A stretch of 64,000 bases of DNA from Mixta calida (GTDB lineage Bacteria > Pseudomonadota > Gammaproteobacteria > Enterobacterales > Enterobacteriaceae): positions 1,594,540-1,658,539 of the forward strand of contig NZ_CP026378.1 in assembly GCF_002953215.1 (NCBI RefSeq). Reading direction: 5' to 3'. The translations under genes were made by a program, and so were the position numbers. Below the pieces are notes generated by a model. That model had not been told where the DNA came from. It did no database searches and worked only from the letters and a program-made list of their open reading frames with translations. Shown piece by piece: positions 1 through 8,285 of this stretch. Every line of letters starts with the position of its first letter. Position 1 is the stretch's first letter.

Positions 1-159
1 AATATAAAAAACGAAAGCAATAGAGATAAATACGCCAGCGTTTATCGCCAGGAAAAATGTGGTTAATGGATGTTTTGTGGCTTTATAAACACCCGCCTCT
101 TCGGCAACTTTTGCCATGGCTGGTGGCAATAATAGATTGAAAGGATTGTCAGTATTCAC
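1..159 (-). CDS. focA: FocA formate channel, 5' part only (runs off the left edge)
   Basis: The reverse complement reads 53 codons from a GTG start: V-N-T-D-N-P-F-N-L-L-L-P, then a stretch with AMAKVAEEAGVYKATKHPL followed by the start of the first membrane helix (FFLAINAGVFISIAFVFYI). This matches the N-terminus of FocA, the pentameric inner-membrane formate/nitrite-family channel that exports and re-imports formate in mixed-acid fermentation. GTG is chosen because it aligns with the family N-terminus and GGGAG lies about 8-9 bases upstream (168-173). In E. coli focA is co-transcribed with pflB, which would lie beyond the window edge. An FNR-type box sits upstream at 221-234. The identity is strong despite truncation. 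Confidence 0.93.
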   Translation of the reverse strand, partial: MNTDNPFNLLLPPAMAKVAEEAGVYKATKHPLTTFFLAINAGVFISIAFVFYI

Positions 160-192
160 ACTAACGTACTCCCATAAAAAATTGTCGTAGAG

Positions 193-234
193 ATACTAAC
201 AAAGGAGTATTTAGCGAAAATTGATATAGATCAT
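193..234 (-). promoter_or_regulatory. Anaerobic FNR-dependent promoter of focA
   Basis: TTGATATAGATCAT at 221-234 matches the FNR consensus TTGAT-N4-ATCAA in 9 of 10 defined positions. On the minus strand a -10-like TAGTAT lies at 193-198. Transcription starting near 186 would put the FNR box centre (227.5) at about -41.5, the class II activator position. FNR (with ArcA) activates focA-pflB in E. coli, so site, spacing and gene agree. The start point is inferred. Confidence 0.65.
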
Positions 235-448
235 ATTGGGCGAGCGGCTTAAAGCTTTAAGGGCTATAAAAAACAGGGGTTTTTGATGTAATTTATTGAT
301 TAAATTAGATAAAATATATTTTAATTTATATAGTAAAAATTGAATAAAGCATTTAATGCACAACTTTAGAAAAGAAGAAAAGCAGAATATGTAAATTAAA
401 ATAAGCAATAATGTAATTATTGTTAATAGGATTGCTGTTCAAATAAGT

Positions 449-476
449 AAGCCAGCTAACATAAAATAGCTGGCTT
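449..476 (-). terminator. Hairpin downstream of ycaO (probable terminator)
   Basis: AAGCCAGCTA and TAGCTGGCTT form a perfect 10-bp stem around an 8-base loop, starting 24 bases after the ycaO stop. The minus strand continues ACTTATTTG, only moderately U-rich, so termination may be partial. Confidence 0.5.
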
Positions 477-499
477 AAAGAATTTAATAACGTTTTTAC

Positions 500-2257
500 T
501 TATTTCCAGTAATTACGTTTAGCGCGCTGAAGCTTTTCATAAGCGGCCAGCAGAGCCTGATGCGCAGGGAAGGCCTGTAATTCATTATCAACCGGCTGCA
601 AGCCGTAGAAAGGCGCTTCGCCGCTTAACGCTGCCGAGGCCGCTTCAACCGCGTCAGCGCCGTACATGCGTACAAACGCAGAGTAGTATTGCTGCGGATC
701 ACGTTCCTCCTCCTGCGTCAGCAGCAATAGCGTCTGCAGGCAGCGATAGTAATTCGCACGCTCGGTGGTAAAGACCGAGCTGTTGAATTCCATCGTCCAT
801 TCGGTCCAGATCAGCGCCTGATCCAGATCGCCGCCCGCCAGAGCCAGCATCGCTTTCAGCTCGCCGATGCGCAAAGTGTACCAACCATTATCTTTACCGG
901 TCGCCAGGCCCAGCAGTTCGCGCACGCGCGTAAAGTCATCGTGGCCTTCTTCATCCAGCTGCTCAATCAGGGCCAGATAATCCTCTTTATCCCACTGGCT
1001 GTCTGGCAGCGCCAACAGCGTTTCGCGCAGATCGGCTCCCATATTGTTATTCGCCAGCAGCAGATCTTCCGCCGGATAGATATCGGACATGCCGGGCACG
1101 ATAATACGGCAGGCGTAGACATCCAGATGCTCGTAATCCGCGATATAAACCTCTTTGCCTTCCGCCTTGAAGATGTCCATCAGCGTCGCGAACTCTTCTT
1201 CTGTGCTGCCATCGAAGCGCCAGTCGACAAACGGATAATCCGCCTGTTCTTTAAACAGATCCCATGAAATGGCGCCGCTGGAGTCAATGAAGTGCGTTTC
1301 CAGGTTGGCATGTTCGGCAACTTCTTCATCGTCAAAGGTCGGCGGCGTGAAGACGTCTAAATCTTTTAGGCCGCGGCCCTGCAGCAGCTCAGTAACGGTG
1401 CGCTCCAGCGCCACGCCGAAATCAGGATGCGCGCCAAACGAAGCGAAACAGGTGCCGTTTGCCGGGTTAAACAGAACCACGCAAATCACAGGGTATTTCC
1501 CGCCCAGCGAAGCGTCAAAAGCGAAAATCGGGAAACCTTCCGCTTCAAGGCGCACAATGGCTTCCACCACGCCTGGATAACGCGCCAGAACGTCCTGCGG
1601 AATCGCAGGCAGGCTGATAGCTTCAGCGATGATGCGATTTTTTACGTAGCGCTCGAAAACTTCTGAAAGCCCCTGCACGCGCGCTTCATTCGGGGTATTG
1701 CCTGCGGACATGCCGTTAGAGACGTACAGGTTGCCGATAATATTCATCGGAATATAAACGGTCTGTTGGTCAGACTGACGCGTAAAGGGCAGCGCGCAAA
1801 TGCCGCGCGCCGCATTGCCGGACTGCAGATCGATAAGTCCGCTGGCGCTCAGCTCGTTTTCCGGGTCGTAAAACGCGCGCAGACCAGGGTCGAGAATGCC
1901 TTCTGGCAGAGTGTCATTCTCCGGCAACGGAAACCATTTTTCATTGGGATAGTGGACAAAATCGCCGTTGGCAATCGACTCGCCCAACCAGAAGTCCGCA
2001 AAAAAATAGTTGGTCGAGAGACGTTCAAAATATTCGCCCAACGCAGAGGCTAACGCAGCTTTCTTGCTGGCGCCTTTACCGTTAGTAAAACAAAGCGGGC
2101 AATCGCGGTCGCGAATATGCACCGACCAGACGTTAGGCACCGGGTTCAGCCAGGACGCTTCTTCAATATTAAAGCCCAGATCCTGTAATTTTTGCTGAAA
2201 GCGAGCGATGGAATCTTCCAGAGCGGCATCTTTGCCTGGAATAAAGGTTTGAGTCAT
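500..2257 (-). CDS. ycaO: YcaO, RimO accessory factor for ribosomal protein S12 methylthiolation
   Basis: 585 aa, close to the 586 aa of E. coli YcaO. In E. coli YcaO promotes beta-methylthiolation of S12 Asp88 by RimO; YcaO-family domains bind ATP and in other members activate amide backbones. Visible features are a CPLC motif at residues 53-56, the family's basic/Glu-rich nucleotide-binding stretch at about 61-79 (KGASKKAALASALGEYFER), and an alpha-helical C-terminal third resembling the tetratricopeptide-like tail of the E. coli protein. The C-terminus (KRNYWK) lacks the PxPxP ending of azoline-forming YcaO enzymes, so a peptide-cyclising role is not indicated. The ATG is preceded by a weak AGTAGG. 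It is divergent from serC; ycaP, present in E. coli between them, is absent. Confidence 0.95.
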   Translation of the reverse strand: MTQTFIPGKDAALEDSIARFQQKLQDLGFNIEEASWLNPVPNVWSVHIRDRDCPLCFTNGKGASKKAALASALGEYFERLSTNYFFADFWLGESIANGDFVHYPNEKWFPLPENDTLPEGILDPGLRAFYDPENELSASGLIDLQSGNAARGICALPFTRQSDQQTVYIPMNIIGNLYVSNGMSAGNTPNEARVQGLSEVFERYVKNRIIAEAISLPAIPQDVLARYPGVVEAIVRLEAEGFPIFAFDASLGGKYPVICVVLFNPANGTCFASFGAHPDFGVALERTVTELLQGRGLKDLDVFTPPTFDDEEVAEHANLETHFIDSSGAISWDLFKEQADYPFVDWRFDGSTEEEFATLMDIFKAEGKEVYIADYEHLDVYACRIIVPGMSDIYPAEDLLLANNNMGADLRETLLALPDSQWDKEDYLALIEQLDEEGHDDFTRVRELLGLATGKDNGWYTLRIGELKAMLALAGGDLDQALIWTEWTMEFNSSVFTTERANYYRCLQTLLLLTQEEERDPQQYYSAFVRMYGADAVEAASAALSGEAPFYGLQPVDNELQAFPAHQALLAAYEKLQRAKRNYWK

Positions 2258-2566
2258 GTTGCCTACTATAGGTTGGTTGAGCGTAAAGCGCGCAATGATA
2301 CGGATTTTCCCTTCAGGACGCTATTGAAGGACTAAGATTTCCTGGCCCCTATGCTGCCAAAACTCTCGCTTTCTTTCTGTTTCAATGATTCCCCGATGCG
2401 TGAAACCTCACAAAATATCGTACCGCTTTGCTTTCACCGTACAAGCTGTTGCGACAGGGTAGAGCAAAATGTGATCTCGCCCAGAGAAATGTTTGCAGCA
2501 GGCTGATGGCAGTGATAAAACCGATAGCCTATTCATAATCAACAGATCTGACAGTGGTGACGGGAA
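2258..2566. other. Divergent promoter region ycaO/serC
   Basis: This 309-base gap separates divergently transcribed genes and must hold both promoters. A CATAAT-like -10 for serC lies near 2534-2539 without a convincing -35. A TGTGATCTCGCC element at about 2470-2481 has one CRP half-site; E. coli serC is reported to be CRP- and Lrp-controlled, but the second half-site is poor here. A 76-codon minus-strand frame (2408-2638) overlaps the serC start and looks spurious. Confidence 0.4.
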
Positions 2567-3652
2567 ATGACGCAGGTTTATAATTTCAGCTCCGGTCCGG
2601 CAATGTTGCCGGTAGAAGTGCTTCGTCGTGCAGAGCAAGAGCTTTGCAATTGGAATGGACTCGGCACCTCAGTGATGGAGATCAGCCATCGTAGCAAGGA
2701 GTTTATTCAGGTTGCGGAGGAAGCAGAAAAAGATTTACGCGATCTGCTGAAAATTCCCGATAACTATAAAGTTTTATTCTGTCATGGCGGCGCGCGCGCG
2801 CAGTTTGCAGCGGTGCCGATGAATCTGTTGGGCGCGGCGAAAACGGCAGACTATATCGATGGCGGATACTGGGCGCACAGCGCTATTCAGGAAGCGAAAA
2901 AATATTGCGCGCCGAACGTGATTGACGTGAAAGTGCAGAAGGACGGCAAACGCGCCCTGTTGCCGATGCGCGAATGGACGCTCAGCGATGATGCCGCCTA
3001 CGTCCATTTTTGCCCTAATGAGACCATCGACGGCCTGGCTATCGACGAGCAGCCTGATTTCGGCGATAAAATCGTGGTCGCCGACTTCTCCTCCACCATC
3101 CTTTCTCGGCCTATCGAGGTCAGCCGCTACGGGGTGATTTATGCCGGTGCGCAAAAAAATGTCGGCCCGGCAGGGCTGACGCTGGTTATTGTGCGGGAAG
3201 ACTTGTTGGGCAAGGCGCAACAGGCGCTGCCTTCAGTGCTGGACTATAAAACGCTGGCCGATAACGATTCGATGTTTAATACCCCGCCTACTTTTGCGTG
3301 GTACCTGTCTGGTCTGGTGTTTAAATGGCTGAAAGAGCGCGGCGGCGTTAGCGAAATCGACAAAATTAATCAGGCTAAAGCGGATCTGCTTTACGGCACT
3401 ATCGATCGCAGCGATTTTTACCGCAACGATGTTGCTGTCGCTAACCGTTCGCGCATGAATGTGCCTTTCCAGCTGGCTGACGCTTCCCTTGACGCGTTGT
3501 TCCTGGAAGAGTCGTTTGCTGCCGGACTGCACGCGCTGAAAGGCCATCGCGTTGTCGGGGGGATGCGTGCCTCTATCTATAATGCGATGCCGCTTGAGGG
3601 TGTTAAAGCGTTGACTGATTTTATGACTGACTTTGAACGTCGTCACGGCTGA
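2567..3652 (+). CDS. serC: Phosphoserine/phosphohydroxythreonine aminotransferase
   Basis: 361 aa, the usual SerC length. It is a PLP-dependent class V aminotransferase that makes 3-phosphoserine from 3-phosphohydroxypyruvate in serine synthesis and 4-phosphohydroxy-threonine in pyridoxal phosphate synthesis. The N-terminal [10 protein letters not shown] and the internal [11 protein letters not shown] with the Schiff-base lysine at about 197 are diagnostic. A HCHGG-type phosphate-contact segment ([10 protein letters not shown]) lies at about 71-80. The start follows GACGGGAA. aroA lies 81 bases downstream with a hairpin between, the conserved serC-aroA arrangement, so co-transcription is expected. 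Confidence 0.97.
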   Translation: MTQVYNFSSGPAMLPVEVLRRAEQELCNWNGLGTSVMEISHRSKEFIQVAEEAEKDLRDLLKIPDNYKVLFCHGGARAQFAAVPMNLLGAAKTADYIDGGYWAHSAIQEAKKYCAPNVIDVKVQKDGKRALLPMREWTLSDDAAYVHFCPNETIDGLAIDEQPDFGDKIVVADFSSTILSRPIEVSRYGVIYAGAQKNVGPAGLTLVIVREDLLGKAQQALPSVLDYKTLADNDSMFNTPPTFAWYLSGLVFKWLKERGGVSEIDKINQAKADLLYGTIDRSDFYRNDVAVANRSRMNVPFQLADASLDALFLEESFAAGLHALKGHRVVGGMRASIYNAMPLEGVKALTDFMTDFERRHG

Positions 3653-3676
3653 TCGGACTGTTTTACGTGTTGCTGA

Positions 3677-3700
3677 GAACCTCGTTCCAATACGAGGTTC
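3677..3700 (+). other. serC-aroA intercistronic hairpin
   Basis: GAACCTCG and CGAGGTTC form a perfect 8-bp stem with an 8-base loop. The following bases (CCTTGTTCTGG) are not a U-run, so this is more likely a partial attenuator or RNA-stability hairpin than a full terminator. It fits the known partial transcription stop between serC and aroA in enterics. Confidence 0.6.
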
Positions 3701-3733
3701 CCTTGTTCTGGCTTTATGGAGAGAAGTTTTCAC

Positions 3734-5020
3734 ATGCAGGAATCCCTGACCCTACAACCCATCGCTCGCGTTGACGGCACGGTTAATTTGCCCGGCTCGA
3801 AAAGCGTTTCTAACCGTGCTTTGCTTCTGGCGGCGCTGGCTCAGGGAACGACGCGGCTGACCAACCTGTTAGACAGCGATGACGTTAAACATATGCTTAA
3901 TGCGCTTAGCGCGTTGGGGATCGGCTACACGCTTTCGCCGGATCGTACCGTTTGTGAAGTGAGCGGCAACGGCGGCCCATTAAAGGCCGCGGGCGCGCTG
4001 GAGCTTTTTCTTGGCAATGCCGGCACCGCAATGCGTCCCCTGGCCGCCGCGCTCTGTCTGGCGGACAACGACATCGTGCTCACCGGTGAGCCGCGCATGA
4101 AAGAGCGCCCGATTGGGCATTTAGTCGATGCGCTGCGTCAGGGCGGCGCGCGTATCGATTACCTTGAGCAGGTCGACTATCCGCCGCTACGCATTCACGG
4201 CGGTTTCACCGGCGGCGAGGTCAGCGTCGACGGCAGCGTCTCAAGCCAGTTCTTAACCGCGCTGTTAATGGCTGCGCCGCTGGCGCCGCAGAACACCGAG
4301 ATTGTTATTAAAGGCGATCTCGTCTCCAAACCTTATATCGATATCACATTGCATTTAATGCAGCGGTTCGGCGTATCGGTAGAAAATCATAACTACCAAC
4401 GCTTTTCGATCCGCGGCCAGCAAAGCTATGTTTCGCCAGGCGACTATCTGGTGGAAGGCGACGCCTCTTCCGCCTCCTATTTTCTTGCCGCAGCGGCGAT
4501 AAAAGGCGGGACGGTGCGCGTAACGGGCGTCGGCCGCGACAGTGTGCAAGGCGATATCCGTTTCGCTGACGTATTGGAAAAAATGGGCGCGCAAATAGAG
4601 TGGGGCGACGACTATATCGCTTGTACGCGCGATCGACTGCAGGCGGTGAATATGGATATGAATCATATCCCCGATGCGGCAATGACTATCGCTACCGCCG
4701 CGCTGTTTGCGGAAGGCACGACGGTGCTGCGCAATATCTATAACTGGCGGGTAAAAGAGACCGATCGTCTGTCCGCGATGGCAACAGAATTGCGTAAGGT
4801 AGGCGCAGAAGTGGAAGAGGGGCATGATTTCATCCGCATTACGCCGCCAGAATGCATTCGCTCCGCGGAGATAGGCACCTATAACGATCACCGTATGGCG
4901 ATGTGTTTTTCACTGGTGGCGTTGTCGGATACGGCCGTCACGATCCTCGATCCGAAATGCACAGCCAAAACCTTCCCTGACTACTTCGATCGTCTGGCAG
5001 CCATCAGCACGCCTGCCTGA
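3734..5020 (+). CDS. aroA: 5-enolpyruvylshikimate-3-phosphate synthase
   Basis: 428 aa from the ATG at 3734, matching the E. coli length of 427. An upstream in-frame ATG at 3716 adds only MERSFH, is not conserved, and overlaps the GGAGAG that serves as ribosome site for 3734. The enzyme transfers enolpyruvate from PEP to shikimate-3-phosphate in the shikimate pathway. The PEP/substrate motif GSKSVSNRA is at 21-29 and GNAGTAMRP at 94-102. The glycine in the latter motif (Gly96 in E. coli numbering) is present, so it is a normal class I enzyme. It is second gene of serC-aroA. Confidence 0.97.
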   Translation: MQESLTLQPIARVDGTVNLPGSKSVSNRALLLAALAQGTTRLTNLLDSDDVKHMLNALSALGIGYTLSPDRTVCEVSGNGGPLKAAGALELFLGNAGTAMRPLAAALCLADNDIVLTGEPRMKERPIGHLVDALRQGGARIDYLEQVDYPPLRIHGGFTGGEVSVDGSVSSQFLTALLMAAPLAPQNTEIVIKGDLVSKPYIDITLHLMQRFGVSVENHNYQRFSIRGQQSYVSPGDYLVEGDASSASYFLAAAAIKGGTVRVTGVGRDSVQGDIRFADVLEKMGAQIEWGDDYIACTRDRLQAVNMDMNHIPDAAMTIATAALFAEGTTVLRNIYNWRVKETDRLSAMATELRKVGAEVEEGHDFIRITPPECIRSAEIGTYNDHRMAMCFSLVALSDTAVTILDPKCTAKTFPDYFDRLAAISTPA

Positions 5021-5031
5021 GAAGCCGCAGT

Positions 5032-5114
5032 TTTGCCGTTCTCTTCCGCCTGAGGAGTGACGGCAAACACGTTTCGCCATTTTTTGCCGGCAAAGGATCT
5101 TCTTAAAAAGAAGA
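5032..5114 (+). other. Cluster of three hairpins after aroA
   Basis: Three potential stems lie within 83 bases: TTTGCCGT (5032-5039) with ACGGCAAA (5060-5067); the 12-base palindrome TTTGCCGGCAAA (5083-5094), which shares the same arm sequence and could pair with the first pair instead; and TCTTCTT/AAGAAGA around AAA (5098-5114). A T6 run at 5080-5085 separates the first two. Together they probably terminate or attenuate aroA transcription before cmk. Confidence 0.5.
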
Positions 5115-5165
5115 ATATTTAATGCCTGTCTATGCTTAAAGATAACGTTCGGGAGGATTGCAGCG

Positions 5166-5171
5166 TATAAT
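5166..5171 (+). promoter_or_regulatory. Probable sigma-70 -10 element for cmk
   Basis: A perfect TATAAT lies 65 bases upstream of the cmk start codon. No good -35 hexamer is seen at 17 bases, so strength is uncertain. It fits the expected separate promoter of the cmk-rpsA unit. Confidence 0.5.
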
Positions 5172-5235
5172 ACGCCGCGACCTGGCAGTAAATGCAGGTA
5201 GTCATAAGAACGACCAGCAGCAACAGGAGAATAAA

Positions 5236-5919
5236 ATGACGGCAACAGCCCCGGTAATTACCATTGATGGACCAAGCGGCGCCGGTAAAGGCACGCTGTG
5301 TAAGGCTATGGCCGAAGCGCTGCAGTGGCACCTGCTTGACTCCGGCGCTATTTATCGCGTACTTGCGCTGGCGGCTTTACACCATCAGGTAGATATCGAA
5401 TCAGAAGAGGCGCTGGTGCCTATCGCCGCGCATTTGGATGTGCGCTTTATCTCTACCGATGGCGAGATGGCGGTCATTCTTGAAGGCGAAGACGTTACCG
5501 GTGAGATTCGCACTCAGGATGTCAGCAATACGGCGTCGAAGGTTGCCGCATTTCCTCGTGTGCGTGAAGCATTGCTGCGCCGTCAGCGCGCGTTTCGCGA
5601 CGCGCCAGGCCTGATTGCTGACGGCAGAGATATGGGAACCGTGGTTTTCCCCGATGCGCCGGTAAAGATTTTTCTCGACGCCAGCTCCGAAGAGCGGGCG
5701 CACCGCCGTATGCTGCAGTTGCAGGAAAAGGGCTTTAGTGTTAACTTTGAACGCCTTTTAGCCGAGATAAAGGAGCGCGACGAGCGCGACCGTAACCGAG
5801 CTATTGCGCCGCTGGTACCAGCGGAAGATGCTTTAGTGCTGGATTCAACCAGCATGAGCATCGAACAGGTCATCGACACCGCGCTGAGTTATGCCCGCGA
5901 TAAGCTGGCATTAGCGTAA
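5236..5919 (+). CDS. cmk: Cytidylate kinase
   Basis: 227 aa from ATG 5236, identical in length to E. coli Cmk. The frame is open upstream to 5158, but ATG 5236 has AGGAGA five bases before it and begins with the conserved [19 protein letters not shown]. It phosphorylates CMP and dCMP with ATP. The P-loop GPSGAGKGT is at 12-20; the internal DGRDMGT segment and the C-terminal RNR/basic lid region are typical. The gene precedes rpsA, the conserved pair; ycaL, which lies between aroA and cmk in E. coli, is absent. Confidence 0.97.
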   Translation: MTATAPVITIDGPSGAGKGTLCKAMAEALQWHLLDSGAIYRVLALAALHHQVDIESEEALVPIAAHLDVRFISTDGEMAVILEGEDVTGEIRTQDVSNTASKVAAFPRVREALLRRQRAFRDAPGLIADGRDMGTVVFPDAPVKIFLDASSEERAHRRMLQLQEKGFSVNFERLLAEIKERDERDRNRAIAPLVPAEDALVLDSTSMSIEQVIDTALSYARDKLALA

Positions 5920-5944
5920 GCCGGCGGCAGAACAGATGCTATAA

Positions 5945-6036
5945 CCTGATGCTATGGACAGTCATCAGGCATGTTAAACAACCCCATCCGGCAGGAAGTC
6001 AGGTGGACGTTAAATTTACCTATCTAAAGATTAAAT
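5945..6036 (+). promoter_or_regulatory. rpsA leader with S1 autoregulatory structure and no Shine-Dalgarno
   Basis: The leader forms a hairpin CCTGATG (5945-5951) / CATCAGG (5963-5969) with GGA in the loop, followed by a segment nearly identical to the E. coli rpsA leader. There is no purine-rich Shine-Dalgarno before the ATG (the bases are CTAAAGATTAAAT). E. coli rpsA is translated efficiently without one, through a folded leader that free S1 represses. The same device is indicated here. Confidence 0.7.
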
Positions 6037-7710
6037 ATGACTGAATCTTTTGCTCAACTCTTTGAAGAATCCCTGAAAGAAATCGAAACCCGCCCGGGTT
6101 CCATCGTTCGTGGTGTTGTTGTTGCTATCGACAAAGATGTCGTACTGGTTGACGCCGGTCTGAAATCTGAGTCTGCCATTCCGGCTGAGCAGTTCAAGAA
6201 CGCCCAGGGCGAGATTGAAATCCAGGTTGGTGACGAAGTTGACGTTGCTCTGGATGCAGTAGAAGACGGCTTCGGTGAAACCCTGCTGTCTCGTGAGAAA
6301 GCGAAGCGTCACGAAGCATGGCTGATGCTGGAAAAAGCTTACGAAGAAGCTGCAACTGTAACTGGCGTGATCAACGGCAAAGTCAAGGGCGGCTTCACTG
6401 TTGAGCTGAACGGTATTCGTGCGTTCCTGCCAGGCTCTCTGGTTGACGTGCGTCCGGTGCGCGATACGCTGCACCTGGAAGGCAAAGAGCTTGAATTCAA
6501 AGTAATCAAGCTGGACCAGAAGCGCAACAACGTTGTTGTATCTCGTCGTGCCGTTATCGAATCTGAAAACAGCGCAGAACGCGATCAGCTGCTGGAAAAC
6601 CTGCAGGAAGGCATGGAAGTCAAAGGTATCGTTAAGAACCTCACTGACTACGGCGCATTCGTCGATCTCGGCGGCGTTGACGGCCTGCTGCACATCACTG
6701 ACATGGCATGGAAACGCGTTAAGCATCCGAGCGAAATCGTCAACGTGGGCGACGAAATCACTGTTAAAGTGCTGAAGTTCGACCGCGAACGTACCCGTGT
6801 GTCTCTGGGCCTGAAACAGCTGGGCGAAGATCCGTGGGTAGCTATCGCTAAACGTTACCCGGAAGGCACCAAGCTGACCGGTCGCGTAACCAACCTGACT
6901 GATTACGGCTGCTTCGTGGAAATCGAAGAAGGCGTTGAAGGTCTGGTGCACGTGTCTGAAATGGACTGGACCAACAAAAACATCCACCCGTCCAAAGTTG
7001 TTAACGTTGGCGACGTGGTAGAAGTGATGGTTCTGGACATCGACGAAGAGCGTCGTCGTATCTCCCTGGGCCTGAAACAGTGCAAAGCTAACCCGTGGCA
7101 GCAGTTCGCGGAAACCCATAACAAGGGCGACCGTGTTGAAGGTAAAATCAAGTCAATCACTGACTTCGGTATCTTCATCGGCCTGGAAGGCGGCATCGAC
7201 GGTCTGGTTCACCTGTCTGACATCTCCTGGAACGCGACTGGCGAAGAAGCGGTTCGCGAGTACAAGAAGGGTGACGAAATCGCCGCAGTCGTTCTGCAGG
7301 TTGATGCAGAGCGCGAGCGTATCTCCCTGGGCGTTAAGCAGCTGGCAGAAGACCCGTTCAACAACTACATCTCTCTGAACAAGAAAGGTGCGATTGTTAC
7401 TGGTAAAGTAACTGCAGTTGACGCTAAAGGTGCTACAGTTGAATTAGCAGACGGCGTTGAAGGCTACCTGCGCGCTTCTGAAGCTTCACGCGACCGCGTT
7501 GAAGACGCTACTCAGGTACTGAATGTTGGTGACGAAGTTGAAGCCAAATTCACCGGCGTTGATCGCAAAAACCGCGTTGTAAGCCTGTCTGTACGTGCTA
7601 AAGACGAAGCTGACGAGAAAGATGCAATTGCTTCTGTTAACAATAAACAGGAAGAAAGCAACTTCTCTAACGCTATGGCTGAAGCATTTAAAGCGGCTAA
7701 AGGCGAGTAA
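6037..7710 (+). CDS. rpsA: 30S ribosomal protein S1
   Basis: 557 aa, the exact length of enteric S1. It has six S1/OB-fold repeats: two N-terminal ones (about 20-90 and 105-170) that bind the ribosome, and four RNA-binding ones, visible as recurring G-x-V-x-x-x-TDYGxFV and GLVHxSDxxW-type blocks (about 190-520). It captures mRNA leaders on the 30S subunit and is also an RNA chaperone. The codon choice is strongly biased to major codons (CTG, GAA, CGT, AAC), as in highly expressed genes. It starts after an unusual leader without Shine-Dalgarno and is followed by ihfB. Confidence 0.98.
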   Translation: MTESFAQLFEESLKEIETRPGSIVRGVVVAIDKDVVLVDAGLKSESAIPAEQFKNAQGEIEIQVGDEVDVALDAVEDGFGETLLSREKAKRHEAWLMLEKAYEEAATVTGVINGKVKGGFTVELNGIRAFLPGSLVDVRPVRDTLHLEGKELEFKVIKLDQKRNNVVVSRRAVIESENSAERDQLLENLQEGMEVKGIVKNLTDYGAFVDLGGVDGLLHITDMAWKRVKHPSEIVNVGDEITVKVLKFDRERTRVSLGLKQLGEDPWVAIAKRYPEGTKLTGRVTNLTDYGCFVEIEEGVEGLVHVSEMDWTNKNIHPSKVVNVGDVVEVMVLDIDEERRRISLGLKQCKANPWQQFAETHNKGDRVEGKIKSITDFGIFIGLEGGIDGLVHLSDISWNATGEEAVREYKKGDEIAAVVLQVDAERERISLGVKQLAEDPFNNYISLNKKGAIVTGKVTAVDAKGATVELADGVEGYLRASEASRDRVEDATQVLNVGDEVEAKFTGVDRKNRVVSLSVRAKDEADEKDAIASVNNKQEESNFSNAMAEAFKAAKGE

Positions 7711-7720
7711 TCGTCTTATG

Positions 7721-7752
7721 GAACCGGGTTGCCTGTGGGCGCCCGGCTCCAT
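7721..7752 (+). other. rpsA-ihfB intercistronic stem-loop
   Basis: TGGAACCGGG and CCCGGCTCCA pair with one internal A-C mismatch around a 12-base loop. No U-run follows, so it is probably an mRNA-stability or partial-termination element that lets ihfB be transcribed at a lower level. Confidence 0.45.
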
Positions 7753-7797
7753 GAGCAGGCTGTCAGACCATTTCAACAGGGATTAACCGGAGGACTT

Positions 7798-8082
7798 ATG
7801 ACCAAGTCAGAACTTATTGAAAGACTTGCGGCCCAGCAAACTCATATCCCGGCGAAAGCCGTAGAGGATGCGGTAAAAGAGATGCTTGAGCATATGGCCA
7901 CAACGTTGGCTCAGGGCGAACGCATCGAAATCCGGGGGTTCGGCAGCTTCTCTTTGCATTACCGTGCGCCGCGCGTTGGTCGCAATCCGAAAACCGGCGA
8001 TAAAGTGGAACTGGAAGGTAAATACGTTCCGCATTTTAAACCGGGTAAAGAGTTGCGCGATCGGGCGAACATTTACGGTTAA
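7798..8082 (+). CDS. ihfB: Integration host factor beta subunit
   Basis: 94 aa, the E. coli length. It is a DNABII-family protein that with IhfA bends DNA sharply at specific sites in replication, recombination and transcription. The start [18 protein letters not shown] is preceded by CCGGAGG at the right distance; an upstream in-frame extension to 7729 is not conserved. The DNA-binding arm contains [28 protein letters not shown], written here only as the RNPKTG and [10 protein letters not shown] signatures at about 62-67 and 78-87. It follows rpsA in the conserved order and ends at a strong terminator. Confidence 0.97.
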   Translation: MTKSELIERLAAQQTHIPAKAVEDAVKEMLEHMATTLAQGERIEIRGFGSFSLHYRAPRVGRNPKTGDKVELEGKYVPHFKPGKELRDRANIYG

Positions 8083-8100
8083 GCAGAAGACGACAAATAG

Positions 8101-8128
8101 AAAACGACACGCTGGTGTCGTTTTTTTT
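8101..8128 (+). terminator. Rho-independent terminator after ihfB
   Basis: ACGACAC and GTGTCGT form a 7-bp stem with a GCTG loop, followed by eight T residues. It lies 20 bases past the ihfB stop. Confidence 0.85.
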
Positions 8129-8209
8129 GCCTGTCATTCAGAGAATGCGCGCTGTCTCGCAGGCAAACTTTTAAGCAGGTAAAAAATAAAATAACTTTGT
8201 GCTACGGCT

Positions 8210-8278
8210 TGCGATAGTCCATAAACCTGCCTGCGCTTAGCGACGTCTCCCGGCATACTCATCCCAGGTTTATAAGGA
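8210..8278 (+). promoter_or_regulatory. ycaI leader: possible CRP-S half-site and inverted repeat against the ribosome site
   Basis: TGCGA at 8210-8214 is a half-site of the CRP-S type (TGCGA-N6-TCGCA) used by the Sxy/CRP competence regulon; the second half (ATAAA) is poor. ATAAACCTG (8221-8229) and CAGGTTTAT (8265-8273) form a perfect 9-bp inverted repeat whose right arm ends directly before the Shine-Dalgarno AAGGA (8274-8278). If it folds, it could limit translation. Both elements are visible; function is inferred. Confidence 0.4.
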
Positions 8279-8285
8279 TGAGACT

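Larger units (their letters stand above)
160..499. other. AT-rich gene-free stretch between ycaO and focA
   Basis: These 340 bases are visibly much richer in A/T than the coding DNA around them. The focA-proximal third holds the promoter and FNR box. The middle (about 250-440) has only A/T-rich runs; a 65-codon minus-strand reading frame at 211-408 is low-complexity (Leu/Ile/Lys/Phe-rich) and spans the promoter, so I do not call it a gene. The ycaO-proximal end holds a hairpin at 449-476. Confidence 0.6.

Noticed and set aside
211-408. 65-codon minus-strand frame upstream of focA
   Set aside because: It is low-complexity A/T-rich sequence, covers the FNR box and promoter region, and has no good ribosome site.
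2470-2481. CRP site upstream of serC
   Set aside because: It has only one recognisable half-site (TGTGA); the partner half does not match well enough to call.
2408-2638. 76-codon minus-strand frame in the ycaO/serC gap
   Set aside because: It overlaps the serC start and the promoter region and resembles nothing known.
6031-7119. 362-codon frame antisense to rpsA
   Set aside because: It is a shadow of a highly biased ribosomal gene, with a Phe/His/Val-rich product and no homology I recognise.
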